NCBI GenBank assembly: GCA_013202295.1
Contig: JABMRT010000080.1
Coordinates: forward strand, 1-39,082
Direction of reading: 5' to 3'
Source: Candidatus Zhuqueibacterota bacterium
Lineage (GTDB): Bacteria > Zhuqueibacterota > QNDG01 > JABMRT01
Length of the DNA stretch: 39,082 nucleotides
Shown here: positions 24,728 through 34,700 of the stretch, one piece after another
How positions within the stretch are numbered: position 1 is the first letter of the stretch
How the letters are laid out: each line of letters begins with the position of its first letter
Notes under the pieces: generated by a model
What the model saw: only the letters and a program-made list of their open reading frames with translations
What the model was told of the DNA's origin: nothing
The model's database searches: none
Made by a program: the position numbers and the translations under genes

Positions 24728-26254
24728 ATGAACAACAAAACTATAACAACGTTTTTTAATGGGCTTGCCGTCAGATCATTGAATCAGATCGAAAGGATTG
24801 GCAACAAACTTCCACATCCAGCCACGCTGTTTGCGTTGTTTGCTGTGCTTGTGGTTGTTCTGTCCGATATCATTACACGATTGGGTGTTTCCGCGGTTCA
24901 TCCTGGGACAGGAGAGACGATTCTTCCTGTGAGTTTGCTGAATGCACATGGATTCCGCTACATGTACATGGAAGCGACCAAGAATTTCGTCCATTTTCCT
25001 CCTCTTGGAATTGTCCTCGTCGCAACACTTGGTATCGGTTTGGCAGATGGTTCCGGTTTGTTAAATGCACTACTGAAACAATTGGTACTTACCGCACCGA
25101 GACGGTTGGTCACTGCGACAGTGATCCTGGCTGGAATCCTATCGCACCTGGCATCTGCTGCGGGATATGTGGTACTCATCCCGTTGGGCGCATTGATTTT
25201 TGCGGCATTCGGGCGTCATCCATTAGCAGGATTGGCTGCTGCGTTTGCGGGTGTGTCTGGAGGGTACAGCGCGAACTTTTTCATCGGCGCGATTGATCCC
25301 ATTCTTTCCGGGCTGACCCAATCCGCGGCTGAATTCGTGGATGGTTCCATTCAGATCAATCCGGCAGTGAACTTTTACTTTATGTGCGTATCCGCGATTC
25401 TCCTGATCCTGGCAGGGACATGGGTCACTGAAAAGATTGTCGAGCCCCGGCTCGGTTCCTACAAAGGCGGTGCGGATACAGCGGAACCGTTGTCCAAAAT
25501 TGAAAAACGGGGATTGATTTGGGCGGGTGTGTCCGTTGTAATCGTGATTGGATTTCTGCTGCTGTTCACCATTCCTTCCAATGGATTGCTCAGAGATCCT
25601 GAATCCGGATCGCTGATTGATTCGCCATTCATGTCCGGCATCATCACAGCAGTGCTGATTCTTTTCTTCATCCCCGGATTGGTATATGGCGTAGTCACAG
25701 GCTCGGTTCGAAACGACAAGGATGTGGTCAAGCACATGTCCAGTTCAATCAAGGGATTGGCCGGATACATCGTGCTGGTCTTTTTTGCGGCGCAGTTCGT
25801 TTACTTTTTCAAGGAATCGAACATGGGTGTGCTGCTGGCCATCAGGGGCGCTGAGTGGCTGAAAGCGGTTGGATTTACAGGAATCTCTCTGTTCATTGCG
25901 TTTGTTCTTGTATCCGCATTTATTAATTTGTTCATGGGGAGCGCGTCCGCGAAATGGGCGATTATGGCGCCGATTTTCGTGCCGATGTTTATGCTGCTCG
26001 GGTATCATCCGGGGATTACGCAGGCGGCATTTCGTATCGGAGATTCGGTCACGAATATCATCACGCCCATGATGAGCTTTTTCGCGCTGATTGTGGCGTT
26101 CGCGCAGAAGTATGATGAGAAGGCGGGGATCGGTACTTTAGTCGCGATGATGCTGCCGTACTCTGTGGTCTTTTTTATCATGTGGACGATCCTCCTCATG
26201 GTCTGGATGCTTCTGGGATTACCGACCGGGCCGGGAGCGCCGTTGATATTTTAA
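24728..26254 (+). CDS. abgT: AbgT-family transporter
   Basis: A 508-residue membrane protein with about 11 to 12 hydrophobic segments matching AbgT: IERIGNKLPHPATLFALFA at the start, PPLGIVLVATLGIGLADGSGLLNAL, SHLASAAGYVVLIPLGA, SGGYSANFFIGAIDPILSGLT, then SASAKWAIMAPIFVPMFMLLG and GDSVTNIITPMMSFFA near the end. AbgT imports p-aminobenzoyl-glutamate in E. coli; other members export sulfonamides or act as metabolite pumps, so direction and substrate are open. No abgA/abgB hydrolase genes are beside it. The promoter is not obvious; the terminator of the previous gene ends 16 bases upstream. Confidence 0.92.
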   Translation: MNNKTITTFFNGLAVRSLNQIERIGNKLPHPATLFALFAVLVVVLSDIITRLGVSAVHPGTGETILPVSLLNAHGFRYMYMEATKNFVHFPPLGIVLVATLGIGLADGSGLLNALLKQLVLTAPRRLVTATVILAGILSHLASAAGYVVLIPLGALIFAAFGRHPLAGLAAAFAGVSGGYSANFFIGAIDPILSGLTQSAAEFVDGSIQINPAVNFYFMCVSAILLILAGTWVTEKIVEPRLGSYKGGADTAEPLSKIEKRGLIWAGVSVVIVIGFLLLFTIPSNGLLRDPESGSLIDSPFMSGIITAVLILFFIPGLVYGVVTGSVRNDKDVVKHMSSSIKGLAGYIVLVFFAAQFVYFFKESNMGVLLAIRGAEWLKAVGFTGISLFIAFVLVSAFINLFMGSASAKWAIMAPIFVPMFMLLGYHPGITQAAFRIGDSVTNIITPMMSFFALIVAFAQKYDEKAGIGTLVAMMLPYSVVFFIMWTILLMVWMLLGLPTGPGAPLIF

Positions 26255-26282
26255 AATGTTGAATTTAGAATTCTGAATGTAG
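26252..26282. repeat. Intergenic TGAAT-type repeat unit
   Basis: AATGTTGAATTTAGAATTCTGAATGTAGAAGT-like AT-rich words directly after the AbgT stop; the same kind of tract as at 8231-8260 and 26841-26870. Confidence 0.4.
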
Positions 26283-26309
26283 AAGTAAATTCAATACAAG
26301 GAGAAAATT

Positions 26310-26837
26310 ATGTCCCTAATCGAAATCCCCTATCAAAAACTGCGTGTGAATGCTCATGATCTGTTTGAGAATCAGTGGCTGCTGTTAACATGCGGTGATC
26401 TGTCCAAGAATGATTTCAACGGCATGACCATCGCGTGGGGAAGTCTGGGCACGATGTGGCATCGGCCGTTTGTTCAGGTTGTGGTCCGTCCCACGCGTTA
26501 TACATTCGAGTTTATGAACCGGTACGATCAGTTCACGGTGTGCGCGTTTCCTCAGTCACAGAAAAAGGCGTTGAATATCATGGGAACCAAATCCGGACGG
26601 GACGGGGACAAGATCGCGGAAGCAGGTTTAACACCAGCCGCAGCGGTCAAAATTGCTTCTCCCGCGTATGAGGAAGCGGAGCTGATCTTCGAATGCCGGA
26701 AGATCTATTTTGATGATCTGACCCCGGATGGATTCATTGATCCAACGATTGATAAGAATTATCCTCAGAAGGATTATCACGGTATTTATTTCGGTGAGGT
26801 GCTGGTGATAAGGGGAGAGGAGAAGTACCTTTCCTGA
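26310..26837 (+). CDS. Flavin reductase-like domain protein
   Basis: A 175-residue protein of the flavin reductase/flavoredoxin split-barrel type: NGMTIAWGSLGTMWHRPFVQVVVRPTRYT is the FMN-binding front, FTVCAFPQSQKKALNIMGTKSGRDGDK the second conserved part, and DYHGIYFGEVLVI the end. Such proteins bind FMN and reduce flavin or act as small electron carriers; partner unknown. AAGGAGAAAATT before the ATG is a good ribosome binding site. It lies between the transporter and a PPC-domain gene, each 40 to 55 bases away. Confidence 0.9.
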   Translation: MSLIEIPYQKLRVNAHDLFENQWLLLTCGDLSKNDFNGMTIAWGSLGTMWHRPFVQVVVRPTRYTFEFMNRYDQFTVCAFPQSQKKALNIMGTKSGRDGDKIAEAGLTPAAAVKIASPAYEEAELIFECRKIYFDDLTPDGFIDPTIDKNYPQKDYHGIYFGEVLVIRGEEKYLS

Positions 26838-26840
26838 TTT

Positions 26841-26870
26841 GAAAATTATGAATGATGAATTAAAAATATG
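26841..26870. repeat. Intergenic TGAAT-type repeat unit
   Basis: GAAAATTATGAATGATGAATTAAAAATATG-type AT-rich words between the flavin reductase and PPC-domain genes; third tract of the kind noted at 8231-8260 and 26252-26282. Confidence 0.4.
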
Positions 26871-26878
26871 AGAAAGCA

Positions 26879-27325
26879 ATGAAGTATTCCGAAGCGAAAC
26901 AGGGACGGGTTTTTGTGATCCGTTTGGAAGATGGGGATGTGGTGCATGAATGCGTCGAGCATTTGGCGCATGAGAAGAATGTGCAATCCGGCGCGTTGAT
27001 CATTCTGGGTGCGGCTGAGATAGGCAGTCAGTTGGTGGTCGGGCCGCAGGGAGAGGGGAGAACCATTCCAATCGAACCGAATGTCCAAATTCTGGATGGG
27101 GTGCATGATGTAACAGGCACGGGCACGCTTTTCCGGAACGAGGATGGTGAACCAAAACTTCATCTGCACATGGCTGCCGGGCGTGCCGATCAGACCTTGA
27201 CTGGTTGCATTCAAAAAGGTGTCAAGGTTTGGCGTACGATGGAAGTGGTCCTGTTCGAATTGAAGGATACATCCGCTTTGAGAAAACTGGATTCGGAGAC
27301 AGGATTTCATTTGCTGGAGCCGTAA
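26879..27325 (+). CDS. PPC/DUF296-domain protein
   Basis: A 148-residue single PPC domain. RVFVIRLEDGDVVHECVEHLAHEKNV opens the fold, GALIILGAAEIGSQLVVG follows, and KLHLHMAAGRADQTLTGCIQKGVKVWRTMEVVLFEL carries the histidines that bind metal in bacterial members. Plant versions are fused to AT-hooks and bind DNA; free bacterial ones form trimers and their role is not established. No DNA-binding segment is present here. Confidence 0.9.
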   Translation: MKYSEAKQGRVFVIRLEDGDVVHECVEHLAHEKNVQSGALIILGAAEIGSQLVVGPQGEGRTIPIEPNVQILDGVHDVTGTGTLFRNEDGEPKLHLHMAAGRADQTLTGCIQKGVKVWRTMEVVLFELKDTSALRKLDSETGFHLLEP

Positions 27326-27429
27326 AATCCACTACTGTTCTGCTATCGTGGAATGGATCTCTCCCTATTAAACGTCGGGACAGGCCTTATCTGGGGAATT
27401 CAAATATTGTATGAAATGGAATTTTTTAA

Positions 27430-28800
27430 TTGAAAAAAACAAATTCAAATAATTTAACTGAAGGGCCAATTGGTCCTCTATTATATAAGTTGACAGTGCC
27501 GATGATTTTCGGCATTTTGAGTATGGTCGCATTTAACTTGGTTGATACCTATTTTATCGGGCTGTTGGGTACGGAGCCTCTGGCGGCGATCAGTTTTACA
27601 TTTCCTGTGATTTTTATTATCGCTGGTGTCTCTATGGGATTGGGTGTGGGCGCTTCGGCAGCGGTTTCAAGAGCTATCGGAAAAGGTGATCATCATGAAG
27701 TGGAGCGTCTGACTACGGATAGCCTGATCCTCTCTTTGCTCATTGTGGCCGTGTTTATTCTCGCTGGTATCTTAACCGTCGATCCGATTTTTCGCTTGCT
27801 TAATGCAACCGATGCCTTGCTTCCGCTCATTCGGCAATACATGATGATTTGGTATCCGGGTATGCTTTTTCTGGTTGTTCCCATGATGGGCAACAATGTC
27901 ATCAGGGCGACGGGAGATACACGTACACCCAGTCTGATTATGTTGTTCGCGGTGGGTATCAACGCGATTTTAGATCCACTTCTCATCTTCGGCATCGGAC
28001 CATTCCCCCGAATGGAACTTCAAGGCGCGGCACTGGCCACTGTGATTGCAAGGGCAGTTACAATGGGTCTTTCATTGTATGTTCTGATTCACCGTGAAAA
28101 AATGATCTGTTTCAACCGTCCCTCCATTGAACAACTGTTTAAATCCTGGCGCGATGTTCTTTATGTCGGGATTCCAGTATCCGGGACGAATATCATTATC
28201 CCAATCGGAAGTGGTGTGATCACACGCATAGTGGCGTCGCATGGCACTGAGGCAGTCGCCGCATTTGGTGTGGGATCACGAGTTGAAGCGTTCGCGCTGA
28301 CGGTGATCATGGCGCTTGCCACGGTTCTGGGTCCTTTTATCGGTCAGAATCTGGGCGCTGGCAAATGCGATCGTATCCGGCGAGGCATTTTTCTATCCAC
28401 CCGATTCGCCATCCTCTGGGGCCTTTTCATGACATTGCTCCTTGCAGTGTCTGCTCGATGGGCTGCCGCACTTTTCTCGGATGATCCGAAGGTTCGGTCC
28501 TTCATTGCGCTTTATATGTGGATCATCCCCATCAGCTATGGATTGCAGAGTGTCATTATGCTTGTCAATTCAGCACTGAATGTGATGAAAAAACCGATAC
28601 ATGCTTCGTTATTGATGATCATCCACATGTTCGTGCTCTATATCCCGTTTGCTTATCTCGGTTCGAAATGGATGGGTGTATCCGGTGTTTTTGGTGCGGG
28701 TTCGATCGTACGTATTCTCACCGGATTGGGAGCCATCCTTCTTATAAAAATTGTGATGGATCGACAGCAATCCCGCATTGAATCTCAGAATTGTCTGTAA
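27430..28800 (+). CDS. MATE-family efflux transporter
   Basis: A 456-residue, 12-segment multidrug and toxin extrusion protein: PIGPLLYKLTVPMIFGILSMVAFNLVDTYFIGLLG at the start, and the duplicated family pattern VGIPVSGTNIIIPIGSGVI and VGSRVEAFALTVIMALATVLGPFIGQNLGAG in the second half. These proteins expel cationic compounds using sodium or proton gradients. An in-frame stop at 27427 forces the start to the TTG at 27430 or later; the TTG keeps the conserved N-terminal helix complete. It probably has its own transcript because 104 bases separate it from the PPC gene. Confidence 0.92.
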   Translation: MKKTNSNNLTEGPIGPLLYKLTVPMIFGILSMVAFNLVDTYFIGLLGTEPLAAISFTFPVIFIIAGVSMGLGVGASAAVSRAIGKGDHHEVERLTTDSLILSLLIVAVFILAGILTVDPIFRLLNATDALLPLIRQYMMIWYPGMLFLVVPMMGNNVIRATGDTRTPSLIMLFAVGINAILDPLLIFGIGPFPRMELQGAALATVIARAVTMGLSLYVLIHREKMICFNRPSIEQLFKSWRDVLYVGIPVSGTNIIIPIGSGVITRIVASHGTEAVAAFGVGSRVEAFALTVIMALATVLGPFIGQNLGAGKCDRIRRGIFLSTRFAILWGLFMTLLLAVSARWAAALFSDDPKVRSFIALYMWIIPISYGLQSVIMLVNSALNVMKKPIHASLLMIIHMFVLYIPFAYLGSKWMGVSGVFGAGSIVRILTGLGAILLIKIVMDRQQSRIESQNCL

Positions 28801-28830
28801 AGCGATAAATTGAATAATATCAGATATGTG

Positions 28831-28859
28831 TTGATTTTCCATTATTTTTGTTTTATTTT
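28831..28859 (+). promoter_or_regulatory. Candidate promoter for the small cupin gene
   Basis: TTGATT (28831-28836), 17 bases, TATTTT (28854-28859), the same boxes as in the arylsulfotransferase promoters further on, but in very T-rich DNA. It lies about 120 bases upstream of the cupin start. Confidence 0.35.
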
Positions 28860-28981
28860 CCCACAAGCAATATTGACATCAATTAATTAATCAACACGTT
28901 TTGCAGGATTACATACTGAATCATGTAATCCCTTTGTATAACATTAGAGGTTTTATACTTCAGCATATTGGGGAACAGTAC

Positions 28982-29257
28982 ATGTCAATCATTATCGTGG
29001 ATTCCGCTCCGGATCAGACCAAGCTCGATTCTCTTGGCGTATTTAATTGGCCAATCTGGACCAAAGAAGTCTCGGAATTCCCCTGGTTTTATGGTGAACA
29101 AGAAACGTGCTACTTTCTTGAAGGGGCAGTGGAGGTGAAACCAAGCGACGGAGAGCCAGTCCGGATGGGCAAGGGCGATCTGGTGATATTGCCGAAGAGT
29201 ATGTCATGTACCTGGCGAATTGTTGAAGATGTGCGCAAGCACTACCATTTTGGCTAA
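28982..29257 (+). CDS. Small cupin (DUF861/Cupin_3) protein
   Basis: A 91-residue single cupin. WPIWTKEVSEFPWFYGEQETCYFLEGAVEVKPSDGEPVRMGKGDLVILPKSMSCTW is typical of the DUF861/EutQ-related group, where the C-terminal HYHFG closes the barrel. Related proteins include (S)-ureidoglycine aminohydrolase and ethanolamine-associated cupins, but most single-domain copies are uncharacterised. I start it at the ATG at 28982 after GGGGAA; a TTG at 28901 would add 27 unrelated residues. Confidence 0.8.
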   Translation: MSIIIVDSAPDQTKLDSLGVFNWPIWTKEVSEFPWFYGEQETCYFLEGAVEVKPSDGEPVRMGKGDLVILPKSMSCTWRIVEDVRKHYHFG

Positions 29258-29391
29258 ATATTTGCATCTTTTGGTTTTACATTAAGTTATACAGGATCAT
29301 TGGCCTTAAGGGGGCTTGTGAATGATCGGTTTTCGAATGTTTGAGACAATTATATTGAACTCATTTTAATTAGAAAATAATAGGGGGACAA

Positions 29392-30237
29392 ATGAAAGCG
29401 CAGCAAAGACAATTCGCTTCTTGGATAATTGGGCTGCTCTTACTCTGTCTTTGGACATCATCCAGTATGGCTCAAGAATTTAGTGTACTTCGCAGTTCCG
29501 GCGATGCCGCTGTGATCGATGCAGGCAGCGCTGATGGTATTCAATCGGGCAATCTATTTCGCGTGTACCGGCGCGAGGCAGGCACAGAAAAAGATATCGC
29601 CACTGTACAAGTTACCCATGTGTTATTTAATATGACACGCATCGAAGTTACTGAGCGTGTCGGAAACGAGACAATCCTCCAGGGTGATTTGGCGGAAAGA
29701 ATTGAAGAAACATCGATTCAAACTCAGGAAGAATCCGGCAGTTCCCTGGGATATCAGGATTATTCGCCCGGATTATCGCAGCGCACTCCAGCACAACAAC
29801 GTGTCAAAGGAGTTTATCTGGGCCCCACAGCGGGGATGTTCATCCCGCTTGGCGACATGAAAGATGTATTTGAGAATAACTTCGGGTACGGCGGTATACT
29901 TGGACTTCAGTTCAAACCGGATCTTGATGTATCCATGCGTTTTTTCTTCACTGCAAAATCCACAGAGTGGTCAATATGGAATCTTCAGCTTTTGGGACGA
30001 CGTTATGTGAATGAACGCATTCTGTTTGATTTCGGATATGGTATCTTGTATCCCAAGGTTGGTGCAGCAGCACTTGGCAGCGGAGATATCCTTCTTGGTT
30101 TCATTGCGGGTACCGGCTACACTTTCCCTGCCGGGATGAATACATGGATTGAACTGGGAGTGCTGTATCATTATTATCCCAATTTTGGAGACAAAGTGGG
30201 TCAATTTATGACCATTCAAGGACGGTTGATTCTTTAG
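29392..30237 (+). CDS. Outer-membrane-type protein with FlgT-C-like domain
   Basis: A 281-residue exported protein with a signal peptide cleaved after SSSMAQ (about residue 28). Residues 30-105 (GDAAVIDAGSADGIQSGNLFRVYRREAGT...ATVQVTHVLFNMTRIEV) look like the small beta domain found at the C-terminus of flagellar assembly protein FlgT and in related envelope proteins. Residues 135-281 have amphipathic strands with many aromatics and Gly turns (GPTAGMFIPLGDMKD, GYGGILGLQF, MRFFFTAKS, GYTFPAG), consistent with a small beta-barrel. AGGGGGACAA before the ATG. The CsgG-like gene follows after a terminator. Function is unknown; the barrel assignment is an inference from pattern. Confidence 0.7.
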   Translation: MKAQQRQFASWIIGLLLLCLWTSSSMAQEFSVLRSSGDAAVIDAGSADGIQSGNLFRVYRREAGTEKDIATVQVTHVLFNMTRIEVTERVGNETILQGDLAERIEETSIQTQEESGSSLGYQDYSPGLSQRTPAQQRVKGVYLGPTAGMFIPLGDMKDVFENNFGYGGILGLQFKPDLDVSMRFFFTAKSTEWSIWNLQLLGRRYVNERILFDFGYGILYPKVGAAALGSGDILLGFIAGTGYTFPAGMNTWIELGVLYHYYPNFGDKVGQFMTIQGRLIL

Positions 30238-30262
30238 TTATAGAACATTGTTCGATTTGTTG

Positions 30263-30304
30263 AGCGGATGATCCTGAAATCATTTAAGGATTATCCGCTT
30301 TTTA
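30263..30304 (+). terminator. Rho-independent terminator after the outer-membrane-type gene
   Basis: AGCGGATGATCCT (30263-30275) pairs with AGGATTATCCGCT (30287-30299) with one G-U pair, giving a 13-pair stem, followed by a T-run on the plus strand. Confidence 0.9.
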
Positions 30305-30450
30305 TACGTTCAGCGAAAACCAAGTCTGAAACAACCTCGATTGTTTTGCGTTAACAGATATAAATTATTCTTTGGATTTAATAATCAAAACAATATCTTT
30401 CAATAATTCAGAAACACAGTTTTTATTAAACTTCAAGAGAGGGAAATCCC

Positions 30451-31551
30451 ATGCATGTTAAGATCCATTTGTCAAGCCTTTTGATAATTTCATTGACTTT
30501 TATCCTTTTTTGTACTCCGCCAGCAGCGATTAATGTTCAAGTGATGAAACCAGCCGCTATTCATTTACCGGGTATTCGAACTTTGGCAGTCGCTGATTTT
30601 CAGGGCCAGGGCCGATCCGGAAGTCAAATCGCAACACGGTTACAAGCTTATCTGCTGGAAACAGACTATTATGACATTCTAGAACGGGACAAACTGAAAC
30701 AGATTCTCGATGAACAGAATCTGGGTATGACTGGCGTGGTGGATGAAGCTACGGCAGTGGAGATCGGTAAACTACTGGGCGTGGATGCCATGATTTTTGG
30801 AGAGGTCACTGAATATCAGGTTGAACAGGATGAGCGGGGAAAAGAGAAAGTGCATCGTAAGGTGGGTACAGGTAAATATGAATGGGTAGAGCAAAAAAAT
30901 ATTTTTACTGGTAAGAAAAGCAAAGTGAAAAAAGAGATTATGAAAACAGTGCTGGTCGATCAGCATTACCGGATACGACGCGGTACGGCAGCTATTAATT
31001 TTCGCGCAGTGAAGGTCGAAACCGGGGAACTGCTGGCTGTTCACAGTGATTCCAAGAGTTACAATAGCGGCAAAGTGATCGAGGGCAGCAACAAGACTTT
31101 AAAACCAATAGGTGAGATTCTTTCAAATCTATCAGGAGGAATTTGCCGCAAGTTCGTCGGTATGATTGCCCCGCATTATGTGGATGAAACACGCTATGTC
31201 GAATCGGGTAAGGGATTGATCAAGACCGGAAAAAAATATGCTGAGAATGGTCTTTGGCCCGAAGCTGTGGATGCATGGGAGCAAGCGACTGTAATCCATC
31301 CAAAGGAACCGTCTGTGTGGTACAATCTGGGAGCTGCTGCTGAAATGGATGGGGATCTTGATCTGGCCGAGGAGTATTACAAAAAGGCAGTGGCCCTGAA
31401 ACAAAAGGACCTTTACATGGAATCCATTCAGCGGATTCGCAAGAAGCGTGAGGATCAGGCCAAACTTGAAGAGCAGTTCCGGGAGCGGGATGAGGTAGAA
31501 GAGGAGGATGAAGAAGAAGTGGAGATTGATCCATTTGATGGCTCGTTTTAA
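30451..31551 (+). CDS. CsgG-like lipoprotein with C-terminal TPR
   Basis: A 366-residue protein. A hydrophobic signal ends at ILFC (C21), a weak lipobox. Residues 40-235 match the CsgG/DUF799-like fold: TLAVADFQGQGRSGSQIATRLQAYLLETDYYDILERDKLKQILDEQNLG, GVDAMIFGEVTEY and GTAAINFRAVKVETGELL. Residues 255-335 contain two TPR-type helical hairpins (AENGLWPEAVDAWEQA and YNLGAAAEMDGDLDLAEEYY), and the end is a Glu/Asp-rich tail. CsgG proteins form secretion channels or bind envelope assembly partners. A GAGAGGG box precedes the ATG. It might work with the outer-membrane-type protein upstream (CsgG and FlgT-like domains occur together in other bacteria), though separated by a terminator. Confidence 0.75.
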   Translation: MHVKIHLSSLLIISLTFILFCTPPAAINVQVMKPAAIHLPGIRTLAVADFQGQGRSGSQIATRLQAYLLETDYYDILERDKLKQILDEQNLGMTGVVDEATAVEIGKLLGVDAMIFGEVTEYQVEQDERGKEKVHRKVGTGKYEWVEQKNIFTGKKSKVKKEIMKTVLVDQHYRIRRGTAAINFRAVKVETGELLAVHSDSKSYNSGKVIEGSNKTLKPIGEILSNLSGGICRKFVGMIAPHYVDETRYVESGKGLIKTGKKYAENGLWPEAVDAWEQATVIHPKEPSVWYNLGAAAEMDGDLDLAEEYYKKAVALKQKDLYMESIQRIRKKREDQAKLEEQFRERDEVEEEDEEEVEIDPFDGSF

Positions 31552-31620
31552 GCCTCAAAGATGATCTCTTGTATGGATGAATTTTAGATAATACAACAAG
31601 TCATTTGCAGAGATAAATTC

Positions 31621-31653
31621 AAAACATCCTCCTTGCAAGGAGGATGTTTTTTT
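31621..31653 (+). terminator. Rho-independent terminator after the CsgG-like gene
   Basis: A perfect 30-base inverted repeat (arms AAAACATCCTCCTTG and its complement, centre at 31635/31636), GC-rich in the middle and followed by T residues. Confidence 0.9.
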
Positions 31654-31666
31654 ATGCTCGAAGTGC

Positions 31667-31695
31667 TTGATTTTCTCCGATTAATCCTCTATTTT
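31667..31695 (+). promoter_or_regulatory. Promoter with GATTAATC palindrome, copy 1
   Basis: TTGATT (31667-31672), 17 bases, TATTTT (31690-31695). The spacer contains the 8-base palindrome GATTAATC at 31679-31686. The predicted start near 31702 leaves about 50 bases to the ATG. Two more copies of the same arrangement lie at 34870-34898 and 38668-38696. Confidence 0.65.
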
Positions 31696-31752
31696 GGTTC
31701 AATCTTTGTGGTATTATGTGTCACTGTCCATAGATAAACAAGAGAGGGTCAA

Positions 31753-34700
31753 ATGTCTTTACGGAAAATTATTCTGGTTATGGGTTTGTATCTCATATCG
31801 AACAGCGTGTTGATTTCAGCCTATCCAGAACAGGGATATCAATATCTGCATCCAAAGCCTGATGCGAAATATGCATCTGAAGCGACAACATTGATCATAC
31901 GTTTTGAGAGTATATCGCCTGATCAAGTTCAGAATTTAGATAAGTTCATCTCCGTTTCAGGTGAGGAGAGCGGTATCCATTTTGGTAAGAGTAAAATCGC
32001 ATCCGATCAAAAAACAGTTATCTTCACTCCGGATGAATACTTCCAACCTGGCGAAACAGTTACAGTGACACTCGCACCTATCATCCAATCATCATCTATT
32101 GAATCTATCAACTATCAGTTTACTGTGATTGCATCAAGTGTGGCCGATTATTCCGTATTAAACGAAGTAGATGAACGGGAATCAATCCATCGATATGAAC
32201 CGTCTCAGAAACGTCCCTCCTCTCAGGCGACGATTTTACCGAACGGTGTTTCAGTGCCGAGTGATTTTCCTCATGTGGAGATCACAGTCAATGACAATCC
32301 CTCCTCAGATTATATCTTCATCGACAACCGCGGTGGTGGACCGGGCCGGCCCTATAATGTCATCTTTGACAATACCGGATCACCTGTCTGGTATATTCAT
32401 CCGAACGATGAACGGCGTGATTTTAAAGTGCAACCGAACGGGTGGATCACCATGCTGATCCGTGGAGGATATGGTGGTTCCGGATGGGGACACATCGCGC
32501 TGGATGGGAGCTATGATTATGTGAAGACTTTCCGCGCTACGAATGGGTACACGACCGATGAGCATGAACTGCAAGTACTCGAAGATGGCGGCTGGTTGGT
32601 CATCGGCCGCAGAGATGTACAAAATGTTGATTTGAGCAGCTACGGTGGAAATCCCAACGCGACTGTTCGTGAGACCTGTATTCAGGAGTACACTGCGAAT
32701 GATGAATTGATCTTTCAGTGGGCTGCCTTCGATCATTTTAATATCGGGGATCTCGAAGGAGAAAGTTTGAACTCTTCCTATATTCGTTTTCCTCATATGA
32801 ATGCGATTGATATTGATGATGATGGACATATTATTTTATCGAGTCGCCATCTCAGTGAAATCTCAAAAATTCACAGAAATTCGGGTGAATTTATTTGGCG
32901 TTTGAGTGGCGCGCATAACCAATTTACGTTTGTTAATGATCCATTACAGGGGACACGAAATCAACATGCGGCCAGAGCTCTCGGTGGAGGAGTTTATACT
33001 GCATTTGACAATGGGAATGGTCATAATCCGCCTATTTCAAGGGCTGTGAAATATCAGATCAACACCAGTCAGATGACAGCCACACTGATTTGGTCATACA
33101 ATGAAGACGGATGGTTTTCTCAGCACATGAGCAATGCACAGCAACTTTCAAATGGAAATATGCTAATCAACTGGGGACAAAGTTATCTTCCGAAACTGAC
33201 AGAGATCAGACCGGATGGCAGCAAGGCGTTTCATATGGATTTTGTCTATAACTCAGAATGTTATCGGGTGCATCGATGCGCATGGAATGGCATGGCCGAA
33301 GTGCCTGTGCTGGATGTTGAACCGGCCCCTGATAACATCACATTGCTCATGAATAAATTTGGTGATCCTGATGTGGATTATTACAGGATTTACTCTGGCC
33401 GCAGTCAGAATCCAACCACAGTGTTTGACACATCAAATACCTCCTTGAAGAAAATTTATAATCTTGACAATGGGTATCACTGGATCCGGGTTACAGCCGT
33501 TGACAATGGAGGACTGGAGAGTGGATATTCAAATCAGGAACAGGTCTATGTAAGCTTTGTGACACCTGGTACAAATCTTGTCCAGAACGGAGATTTTTCC
33601 AACGGTCAGAATGACTGGACTTGGGAACTTCAGGGAGCCGGTGATGCAACCTGGTCGATTGTGGATGGCGCTGCGAACATCCAAATCACAAACGGCGGCA
33701 GCGCTGTCTATGCTGTGCAGCTCAGACAGAATAATATCCCCCTGATTCAGGGCAATACCTATATGTTTGAATTTGATGCCTCGGCGGATGCTTCCCGCAC
33801 AATAGAAGCCAAAGTCGGGCAGGATAGTTCTCCCTACACGAATTACAGCCAGATTGGACCCACATTCATTACACCGATTCCCGATCGGTTTTCCTATGAA
33901 TTTGATATGGAATCGGCCAGTGATGCCAATGGACGCGTTGTGTTCAATATGGGTGAGTCAAATGCCAATGTCACAATCGACAATGTCAGGGTGGGTCAGA
34001 AACTTGAACAGTATTCCTTTTTAGGATCTCCTCATGAATTGCCCGGCACGATTCAATGCGAGGAGTATGATTTCGGCGGTGAGGGCATCGCCTATCATGA
34101 TGATGATGCAAGGAGTGGAAATCCGGAATACAGGCCCGATGATAATGTGGATGTTGAGACAGCGGATGATGTGGATGGGGGATACAATATCGGATATGTC
34201 AATCCAGGAGAATGGCTTGAATATACCGTGAATGTTGAGTCGGGGATTTATAATATTGAATACCGAGTTGCTTCTGATCCCGGGGGTGGTGTGCTTGAAG
34301 TTGAACTTGATGGAGAGTCCCTGGCCACATTCAATGTGGAATCAACAGGTGATTGGCAGGAGTACGTGACGCTTACACAATCGGGCGTTGAACTAGAGGG
34401 TGACGACAATATTGTATTACGACTCAATATCATTGAGGAAGGTCAGAACCTGAACTGGCTTCGATTTGTGAATACAACCAGCAATGTACCCGAAAAGTCT
34501 GCAATACCGCTGAATTATGCGCTACATCAAAATTATCCAAATCCATTCAACCCAGAAACACGGATTGATTATCAGATCCCAGCTAAAAGCGACGTGCTTA
34601 TTCGCATATATAATGTTGCTGGCAAATTAGTGAGTACACTGCTGGATGAAGCACTGTCAAGCGGACAGCATCAGGTTTTATGGGATGGAAGGGATTCTCA

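Noticed and set aside
24728-27325. AbgT, flavin reductase and PPC genes as a folate-catabolism operon
   Set aside because: No abgA/abgB hydrolase or other folate gene is present; close spacing alone does not support the claim.
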